The notes under the pieces were generated by a model that did not search any database, had not been told where the DNA came from, and saw only the letters and a list, made by a program, of their open reading frames with translations. The translations under genes and the position numbers were made by a program. This document shows, one piece after another, positions 42,597 through 47,857 of a DNA stretch of 47,857 nucleotides (the stretch's first letter is position 1; each line of letters begins with the position of its first letter). This stretch comes from Pedobacter kyungheensis (GTDB lineage Bacteria > Bacteroidota > Bacteroidia > Sphingobacteriales > Sphingobacteriaceae). The DNA lies in assembly GCF_000812965.1 (NCBI RefSeq), contig NZ_JSYN01000034.1:1-47857 (forward strand), read 5' to 3'.

Positions 42597-42668
42597 AAAG
42601 TTAATTATTTGCACCGTAAATTCTCCCGCAGATTTTAGGTGATTTACGCAGAATAAATCAGTCGGAAG
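42520..42668. repeat. 149-bp direct repeat, right copy
   Basis: It matches 39433-39581 at 148 of 149 positions, in the same orientation. Recombination between the copies would delete the helicase gene and leave one intact DUF4279 start. Confidence 0.92.
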
Positions 42669-43080
42669 TCTTTAGTCCGAAGTCCGGAGTCTGAAGTCTG
42701 GGAGCCAGCCCCACTCCATAAATCGTCATTGCGAACTGAAGGGTTGGGGGAAGCGCAGGAGTGAAGCAATCTTTTAGTCCGGAGTCCGGAGTCGCAGGAC
42801 GGAAGTCTGGGAGCCAAAGCACTGCGTAATCGTCATTGCGAACTGAAGCGTGGGGAGGAAGCGCAGGAGTGAAGCAATCTTTTAAGTCGGAAGTCCGGAG
42901 TCGGAGGTCAGAAGTCTTGGTGCTTAGGCATGATGCGGAGAAAGCAGAGCTAAATGCGGTAAAATGATTAGCGGATCCCCCTAAAACAAAATCAACCGGA
43001 GATCTTTGATTATTTCCGGTTGATTAAATCGTTTCTGAGCTGAGTGCGTCAAAATCTGAGCATTATGTTGATACGGGTAT
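42669..43080. repeat. Two head-to-tail copies of the composite dispersed repeat
   Basis: The gap before the FISUMP gene holds two copies of the composite unit: 'agtctttagtccgaagtcc', 'gtctgggagcca', then the 'cgtcattgcgaactgaagg ... gcaggagtgaagcaatctttt' element at 42724-42776 and again at 42831-42882. A terminator-like arm 'atcaaccgga'/'tccggttgat' (about 42991-43024) follows. I see no gene here. Confidence 0.8.
42991..43026 (-). terminator. Possible terminator after the FISUMP gene
   Basis: The arms aatcaaccgga and tccggttgatt are complementary (about 42990-43026), enclosing gatctttgattat. It lies about 55 bases past the FISUMP gene stop. The T-rich flank is short. Confidence 0.6.
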
Positions 43081-44157
43081 TTAATCTTTCACTAACCTTA
43101 CCGCACTACCTGTAGTTTTGCTGTAATCGGTTACACGTGGTTCGCTGTATTTGTTAAAATCAAGGTAATAGGCAAAGCTGTCGCCGCTTGATTTGGTAGT
43201 AGACGACCACCAGTAGCTTAACCATATACCATATTTGAAAGACTGGCCGCCACCATATTCATCGCCACCGGCGCTGCCGTTGGTCAGTAAATTAAGTCCT
43301 GATGAGTTGTCGCCATTGCCGTGTGCAAATTTGTACGAGTCTTTAATGTCCCAGCCTGTGGTACCACGCATTTTTTTACCGGCAACCTTTTCGCCACCTA
43401 AAGCTGCAATAAGCGTTACAAATTCATTACTGCTGGGTACGTGCCAGCCTGCAGGGGCTAAACCACGGCGGTCGGTAACGGCATAAAAGTTGTACAACTT
43501 GCCATATTTTTTTTCGTTACTCGGATCGAAATTAAGGTAGCAGTATGCCGGAATTTTTTCCCGGCTCACTTTTTCCCATTCCTTTTGGTTAGTAGCATAA
43601 TAAATCTGCTCACCGTTTCTATAGGTACTCACATTTAAATTGGTGCTGGTCCAGATCTGGTTACCAATTTTTACCGGACCAGTAATTTCGGGCGAAGCAT
43701 TATATATTTCATTTAACTGAGCCGCTTGTGCCGAATTACAACTCCAAACAAAGTTAGTTGGTTGGGTGCCGAAGCTTCTTTTTAAACACTCTTTAGTAGC
43801 TATCGCATCGGCCTCTTCTTTGGTTTTAGCTAAACCCCAGCCAAATGCGGTGCCTACATTGCCATTAATGGTGCGGTATGCTGCACAACCTGTACCCGAG
43901 TAAGTAAGTACAATGCTGCAGGAACCACCACGTTTGGTACACTCATCTATTGCTCGTTTCTCGGCTTCAGGCCGGCTCGGCTGATCGAAAGAGAAACCAT
44001 AATAAAAACCATTCGACCGGTCTATCGCTAAAGCTCCGTATTTGGTTTTAACAGGAGCCGCTTTGGCTGGCGATTTTTTTACCTGCGCCATTACACCAGA
44101 TGCTGTTGCCAATAGCACAAGCACTGGTGCCATTAGCAGGAGTTTGTTAATTTTCAT
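43081..44157 (-). CDS. DUF4189 - FISUMP domain fusion, exported
   Basis: This 358-residue protein has a signal peptide (about 1-24, ending VMAQ). A DUF4189 domain (about 38-130) shows YGALAIDRSNGFYYGFSFDQ and CSIVLTYSGTGCAAYRTING, with cysteines suited to disulfides. A C-terminal FISUMP (Fibrobacter succinogenes major paralogous) domain (about 158-358) begins VKIGNQIWTSTNLNV and contains GWHVPSSNEFVTLIAALGGE and ends AVRLVKD. FISUMP domains are C-type-lectin-like formylglycine-generating-fold relatives found in secreted proteins. The joined pair suggests a surface or periplasmic binding role. No enzyme site is evident. Confidence 0.85.
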   Translation of the reverse strand: MKINKLLLMAPVLVLLATASGVMAQVKKSPAKAAPVKTKYGALAIDRSNGFYYGFSFDQPSRPEAEKRAIDECTKRGGSCSIVLTYSGTGCAAYRTINGNVGTAFGWGLAKTKEEADAIATKECLKRSFGTQPTNFVWSCNSAQAAQLNEIYNASPEITGPVKIGNQIWTSTNLNVSTYRNGEQIYYATNQKEWEKVSREKIPAYCYLNFDPSNEKKYGKLYNFYAVTDRRGLAPAGWHVPSSNEFVTLIAALGGEKVAGKKMRGTTGWDIKDSYKFAHGNGDNSSGLNLLTNGSAGGDEYGGGQSFKYGIWLSYWWSSTTKSSGDSFAYYLDFNKYSEPRVTDYSKTTGSAVRLVKD

Positions 44158-44584
44158 GCCCTAAATTGTTTGTTTATTGAAAGCAAATTTCCCAAACACT
44201 GTACTCAGCATCAATACCATTTAATGGGTATATTTTTGGTTTATAGTTTATAGTCTTTAGTCTGAAGTCCGGAGTCGGAGGACGGAAGTCTGGGAGCCAA
44301 AGCACTCCATAATCGTCATTGCGAACTGAAGGGTTGGGGGGAAGCGCAGGAGTGAAGCAATCTTTTAAGTTAGTTTCTCTGGAAGTTTGTCATGTTGAGC
44401 TTGTCGAAACACCTCATATATCGTCAAGCAGATCCTTCGACAGGCTCAGGATGACAATTCTATATTGATGATACAATCCATTGGGTTAGTTTTTGAGTAC
44501 CGGTTTTGTATGAAAGCACAAGTCAGGCTATTGCACAGGCTAAAACGCTAAGACTTGCGCTAGAGTTGGGATGATATAACCTAA
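44158..44584. repeat. Large intergenic repeat element, copy A
   Basis: Roughly 44248-44570 is nearly the same as 47471-47816 apart from a 23-base insertion in the latter and small changes. It contains, in order, the 'agtctttagtc' stretch, the 'cgtcattgcgaactgaagg ... gaagcaatctttt' element (44314-44366), the 'gtcatgttgagc ... aggatgac' hairpin (44389-44455) and 'gctattgcacaggctaaaac'. No gene is seen in it. Confidence 0.85.
44389..44455. repeat. Long inverted repeat inside element A
   Basis: The arm gtcatgttgagcttgtcgaa pairs with ttcgacaggctcaggatgac with only a few mismatches, around a central loop of about 27 bases. The same hairpin, interrupted by an insertion, occurs at 47613-47702. Confidence 0.8.
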
Positions 44585-44776
44585 CTAATGCTTCACATCA
44601 GCCGGTGCATTGGTGGTAGAATCGGCAGTGCTATCGGTCACTATACTATCTGCCACTATATTGGTATCGGTATATTGATGCAGGCTATCGGCATTTTGCT
44701 GATCAGCTTTGTTGCCACTACAGGCAGAGAATGCTAAACCCAGGGCTGCGGCTAATATCATTGCTTTCGTTTTCAT
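44585..44776 (-). CDS. Small lipoprotein with Thr/Ser/Asp-rich tail
   Basis: This 63-residue protein has a short signal peptide with a lipobox (LAFSAC, cysteine near residue 18) followed by a hydrophilic, low-complexity tail rich in Asp, Thr and Ser (TVADSIVTDS-like repeats). I chose the ATG at 44776, which directly precedes the basic signal-peptide start MKTKAMILAAALG, rather than an upstream start at 44821. Envelope anchoring is predicted, and the function is unknown. Confidence 0.6.
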   Translation of the reverse strand: MKTKAMILAAALGLAFSACSGNKADQQNADSLHQYTDTNIVADSIVTDSTADSTTNAPADVKH

Positions 44777-44894
44777 ATTAAATGTAATTGGTATATCTAT
44801 ACAATCCTGATTAACGGGCAATTGTTTTATAAAAATCTAAAGAATAACCTGTTATGGTATGCACACTGGTACAAACACTCAATTTATAAAAGCG

Positions 44895-45362
44895 TTAATT
44901 CAATTGCATCATAACTTTGCAGCCTAAGTCAAACCAGTTTTCATTATCTTTTATAAAAATAATCTTGGTGTCAAGTCCTTCACCTTTTATTCCTAGCCTT
45001 GGTATGGTTGTTAACTTACCGTGCGCTTGTGCAAAAACATCTTTCAAATCAACCCCAATATTGTTTTTTACATGGAAAACGGCAAGCAATATTACACCTC
45101 GAGGATCGTCATTTGGCTCCAAAAATTTTAGTAACGCAGCTTCTTCATATACAGAGCGCGGAGAATCAATTCCCTTACGTTCATAATAAGCTTCAAATTG
45201 AGCTAAATCTTCGGGCATTTTGGGCAGGTTATATAAAGTGCAGAGTTTGTCGAAAGCTAATTCTGCTTGTTCAAAAGGTGTACAGTCTGTCGATTGTATT
45301 TCAACAAGCAACTCGTTTAACCGCTGGTCTTTTTTTATCCATTGTTCAAAGTTTGGTTTCAT
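44895..45362 (-). CDS. Unidentified small soluble protein
   Basis: This 155-residue protein has no signal peptide or hydrophobic segment. It begins MKPNFEQWIKKDQRLNELLV and includes the segments FLEPNDDPRGVILLAVFHVK and GLDTKIIFIKDNENWFDLGC. I do not recognise a family. It lies between two other leftward genes of similar character and could be another immunity-type or regulatory protein. The antisense ORFs over it are judged non-coding. Confidence 0.65.
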   Translation of the reverse strand: MKPNFEQWIKKDQRLNELLVEIQSTDCTPFEQAELAFDKLCTLYNLPKMPEDLAQFEAYYERKGIDSPRSVYEEAALLKFLEPNDDPRGVILLAVFHVKNNIGVDLKDVFAQAHGKLTTIPRLGIKGEGLDTKIIFIKDNENWFDLGCKVMMQLN

Positions 45363-45473
45363 TGTTAAGGCATCAGATCAGTATTCAGTTTAAACAAAAT
45401 GCAAGCCTGGATTTTAGCCAGTGCTTGCACTTGTCGTTTTTATAATAATTAATATTTACGGCTAGTGGTAATT

Positions 45474-46187
45474 TTAATTGTAATGCTTTTTTCTTTCGTT
45501 GTGCAACCATTCTACCATATTTAAAGTGCTTGGCGCAAACTCAATACCCGTAAAACCCTGTTGTTCTACCGCTGTCTTAAATCTTTCAGATACATAATAA
45601 CCTACTCCACCTTCAACATTGGCTAAAGCAAATACATCATCAGTTGTTTCTGTTTTAAAATACACATGATCTATGCTTGTCCTCCAGCTATCGCGGCCCT
45701 GCGCCGTTAAGTAGGTGTTAAATTCGCCTAAAGTATTAACCTTTACCGGCTCCAGATAGGTTCCACCACCTTCGGGCTTCGGTTTTCTGGTTGATACATT
45801 TGATTGTAAGAAGTCTACATTTTCGAACACCGAAACAACCGGGTTTACAATCCAGTATTCGTAAGCTACTTCCTTACTCCGTATATTACATTTAAAGTAT
45901 TGAAAAAAGCCTTTGTCAAATTCTTCAAATAGTACTTTAAGTGCTGGGCTAATTAGCAACTTTCTGGTAAAACCAGCCGGTACAGTACTAATCAAGTCGG
46001 TTAGTTTTGCTTTTTTGTGTAAAATACCTGTTGAAGTTAGCGGCTCAAAATCCACTTTTTTGAATTCGATGTGCTCTATAAATTTGGGATTATTATCCCA
46101 TCCCATAGGAAGCTCAGCATCCTGAATTTGACTTGATTGGCCAACAATTTTTAAATCTAGGCTATGTTTAATTCTGTAATACATCAA
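45474..46187 (-). CDS. Imm11/Imm43-like immunity-type protein
   Basis: This 237-residue cytoplasmic protein begins MMYYRIKHSLDLKIVGQSSQ and contains PAGFTRKLLISPALKVLFEE, then YEYWIVNPVVSVFENVDFLQ. The C-terminal part FKTAVEQQGFTGIEFAPS is reminiscent of Imm11/Imm43-type immunity proteins of polymorphic toxin systems. The match is to overall pattern only, so the assignment is tentative. No adjacent toxin gene is visible, so it would be an orphan immunity gene. Confidence 0.6.
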   Translation of the reverse strand: MMYYRIKHSLDLKIVGQSSQIQDAELPMGWDNNPKFIEHIEFKKVDFEPLTSTGILHKKAKLTDLISTVPAGFTRKLLISPALKVLFEEFDKGFFQYFKCNIRSKEVAYEYWIVNPVVSVFENVDFLQSNVSTRKPKPEGGGTYLEPVKVNTLGEFNTYLTAQGRDSWRTSIDHVYFKTETTDDVFALANVEGGVGYYVSERFKTAVEQQGFTGIEFAPSTLNMVEWLHNERKKHYN

Positions 46188-46267
46188 AAAATCAGTTGGT
46201 TAATGGGAGCTAGTTTAAACATCAATTGCATTTCGAATATGGTTAATTATTTTAAAATTAAAAACGT

Positions 46268-46999
46268 TTATCCCACAACCGGCTCTTCTCCCGTTCCGCC
46301 TGCCCTTCGCGTTTGCAATAAGGCATAAGTACTAATATGCTGGTTAAGCAGGTTTACGGTACCGGCCCATGGTTCTGCACCATCGTTAATATCGAGGTTA
46401 GAGTTAATCCGCGTACGGAGTTTATAGTACAGGTTATTGGCAATGTTGCGTAACTCACGCAGTTTTTCGGTAGGTGCCACAGCAAGTTCTTCGTTGCGTT
46501 TAAGGTAAGCCTGGTTAAATTCATTATTGGCTGTTTCTAACTCGGTTAACCAGTTGCCCAGGTTTAAAGCCGTTACCGCCGCCTGCAGCTCAGGTTTGTT
46601 TTTCCAATCGTTAACAATATTGCGCAGAATGGTGGTTTCGCTTTGGTAGTTCTCGATAGCGATACGTGGACCAAAGAGCGCCAAATGTGCCGAAAGGATT
46701 TTGGCATGCTTGTTTATTTCCGAATTTGGACTATAGGTTAAACTTTGAACATGTAAATTAATACCATTTATGGCGTCATCGCGCCGTTTATCTAAAGCCT
46801 CTATCTCGGCGGTAACTAAACTGGCCTGACTAATTTTAAACAGCTTTTCAACGTTTTCGGTTGCGGTGCGCAAAGCTTCATACTGTTCGCTTACATTCAG
46901 TGCCTGCGGATTACTTTTAGATACAATGTTTAATGTATCGGTTAAGAACTGGATATACTCTCCATTTCTCAGTGGTTGTAATACAATTGAGTTAATCAT
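46268..46999 (-). CDS. DUF6261 family protein
   Basis: This 243-residue protein is largely helical and matches the DUF6261 family: MINSIVLQPLRNGEYIQFLT at the N-terminus, HAKILSAHLALFGPRIAIEN, and the C-terminal LNQHISTYALLQTRRAGGTG. It has no signal peptide or membrane helix. The family seems mostly confined to Bacteroidota and its function is unknown to me. A 42-bp tandem repeat array lies 40 bases upstream of the start codon. Confidence 0.82.
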   Translation of the reverse strand: MINSIVLQPLRNGEYIQFLTDTLNIVSKSNPQALNVSEQYEALRTATENVEKLFKISQASLVTAEIEALDKRRDDAINGINLHVQSLTYSPNSEINKHAKILSAHLALFGPRIAIENYQSETTILRNIVNDWKNKPELQAAVTALNLGNWLTELETANNEFNQAYLKRNEELAVAPTEKLRELRNIANNLYYKLRTRINSNLDINDGAEPWAGTVNLLNQHISTYALLQTRRAGGTGEEPVVG

Positions 47000-47039
47000 A
47001 GGTTTTTAAATTAATGGTTGATGTTATTTTTCTGTTTTT

Positions 47040-47207
47040 ACTTTGATTTGTTGCCACCTATGGTGGGAAGGTTTCAAAGTAACTTTGATTTGTTGCCACC
47101 CATGGTAGGAAGGTTTCAAAGTAACTTTGATTTGTCGCCACCTATGGTGGGAAGGTTTCAAAGTAACTTTGATTGGTTGCCACCCATGGTAGCAAGGTTT
47201 CAAAGTA
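47040..47207 (+). repeat. Four tandem 42-bp hairpin-forming repeats
   Basis: Units begin at 47040, 47082, 47124 and 47166. Each starts actttga and ends tcaaagta, so the ends can pair, and the centre has a ccacc(t/c)atggtgg/tagg palindrome. Units 1 and 3 share 'cctatggtggg' and units 2 and 4 share 'cccatggta', so the array seems to have grown as an 84-bp dimer. The unit length is a multiple of three and would encode FDLLPPMVGRFQSN in one frame, in an ORF (47018-47293) that I do not accept as a gene without further support. Confidence 0.85.
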
Positions 47208-47470
47208 ATTTCCCCTTTTTAGCCAAAAAAGATGCTTTCTTAAATGCTTTTGTGCTGTGCTTACAGCTATTGCCGAACGCGGAGGTTCCCTGATCATTCC
47301 TGTTATTTTCATAACCTGTTAATTTAATGGGCATAAAACCCGTTAATAAAATGTGGGGATGATTTTTTTATAACCGTTTGGAAAGAAACTGCCGCCGGGT
47401 TAAAAGGGATATAACTAAGATAACGAATAGGTTAGTTACAAGCAAGGAAATTTTTGATAAAGTATTTAGT
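47208..47470. other. Intergenic sequence without identified features
   Basis: This part contains A/T-rich sequence and no convincing gene, terminator or known repeat. It joins the 42-bp array to intergenic element B. Confidence 0.5.
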
Positions 47471-47816
47471 CTTTAGTTTTTAGTCGGAAGTCCGGAGTCG
47501 GAGGTCAGAAGTCTGGGAACCAAGCCACGGCATAATCGTCATTGCGAACTGAAGGGTTGGGGAAGAAGCGCAGGAGTGAAGCAATCTTTTAAGTTAGTTT
47601 CTCTGGAAGTTTGTCATGTTGAGCTTCCCGATGAATATCGGGACAAGTAGTCGAAACACCTCATATATCGTCAAGCAGATACTTCGACAGGCTCAGGATG
47701 ACAATTCTATATTGATGATACAATCCATTGGGTTAGTTTTTGAGTATGGGTTTTAATGAAAGCACAAGTCAGGCTATTGCACAGGCTAAAACGCTAAGAC
47801 TTGCGCTAGAGTTGGG
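47471..47816. repeat. Large intergenic repeat element, copy B
   Basis: This is a near-copy of 44248-44570 in the same orientation. Its hairpin (47613-47702) is interrupted by a 23-base insertion at 47627-47649, and its end joins directly to another composite-repeat fragment (47817-47857), which runs out of the window. Confidence 0.85.
47627..47649. repeat. 23-base palindromic insertion
   Basis: Compared with copy A, the sequence cccgatgaatatcggg plus acaagta is extra here. It contains the hairpin cccgat-gaat-atcggg and lies between gagctt and gtcgaaac of the host hairpin. Confidence 0.7.
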
Positions 47817-47837
47817 GAGCCAGCCCCACTCCATAAT

Positions 47838-47857
47838 CGTCATTGCGAACTGAAGGG
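47838..47857. repeat. Partial copy of the 'cgtcattgcgaactgaagg' element at the window end
   Basis: The last 20 bases match the start of the element found at 36360, 36610, 42724, 42831, 44314 and 47537. The rest lies outside the window. Confidence 0.7.

Noticed and set aside
44999..45445. A 148-codon plus-strand ORF opposite the 155-residue protein gene
   Set aside because: Its sequence has no plausible domain or start context, and the minus-strand gene fits the direction and style of its neighbours better.
47040..47207. Possible CRISPR array
   Set aside because: The 42-bp units are directly adjacent with no unique spacers, and no cas gene is in the window.
47018..47293. A 91-residue ORF with four 14-residue repeats
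   Set aside because: The repeat is a hairpin-forming DNA array, the N-terminus is an unconvincing Phe-rich stretch, and substitutions between units are not mainly silent. Kept as a repeat feature, with the coding option mentioned.
36283..47857. Insertion sequence or phage origin for the accessory region
   Set aside because: No transposase, integrase, phage structural gene or attachment site was recognised. Only non-coding repeats are present.

Overview
The window looks like chromosomal DNA of a member of the Bacteroidota, most likely Sphingobacteriaceae and Pedobacter-like. This is inferred from gene content, not from a database match. The signs are Bacteroidota promoters (TTTG, about 19 bp, TAnnTTTG), an ECF sigma/FecR/STN surface-signalling trio, a TonB-receptor-like outer-membrane barrel, eukaryote-type IleRS followed by a DksA-like gene and lspA, and several families seen mainly in this phylum (DUF6261, DUF6134, DUF4269, FISUMP).

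Left part (1-10.4 kb): the end of an unidentified membrane protein, then a 1.3 kb gene-free stretch of nested repeats (557-1866). Next come a TIGR01777 epimerase-like gene divergent from a DASH cryptochrome, the TCA-cycle pair sucA-sucB (2-oxoglutarate dehydrogenase E1 and E2) ending in a strong hairpin terminator, a secreted DUF1080 protein and a DUF4269 protein.

Middle (10.4-31 kb): the leftward operon ileS - dksA-like - lspA; small membrane proteins and a VOC protein; an operon of a DUF6134 protein and an extended SDR, followed by a classical SDR; a sigma factor - FecR - STN/surface-repeat protein operon; a convergent MMPL/RND exporter; recO; three identical tRNA-Val(UAC) genes behind a consensus promoter; a UbiA-like protein, a methyltransferase and a thioredoxin-reductase-like flavoprotein; a small membrane protein; and an amino acid permease.

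31-36.3 kb: a rightward cluster of PadR regulator, PspC-domain membrane protein, outer-membrane beta-barrel protein and small lipoprotein, which looks like an envelope-homeostasis unit.

Right part (36.3-47.9 kb): an accessory region. Nearly all genes point left, are short and poorly characterised, and several resemble immunity-type proteins (DUF2625, a small acidic protein, DUF4279, an Imm11/Imm43-like protein). No toxin gene is visible. The genes are separated by copies of a composite dispersed repeat. At its centre is a 916-residue DEAH-box helicase with two predicted membrane segments. It is flanked by 149-bp direct repeats that duplicate the 5' end of the neighbouring DUF4279 gene and leave a truncated chimeric ORF. 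This region is the best candidate for an undescribed or horizontally shuffled defence/immunity island. The window ends in a 42-bp tandem repeat array next to a DUF6261 gene and in a second copy of a 330-bp intergenic element.
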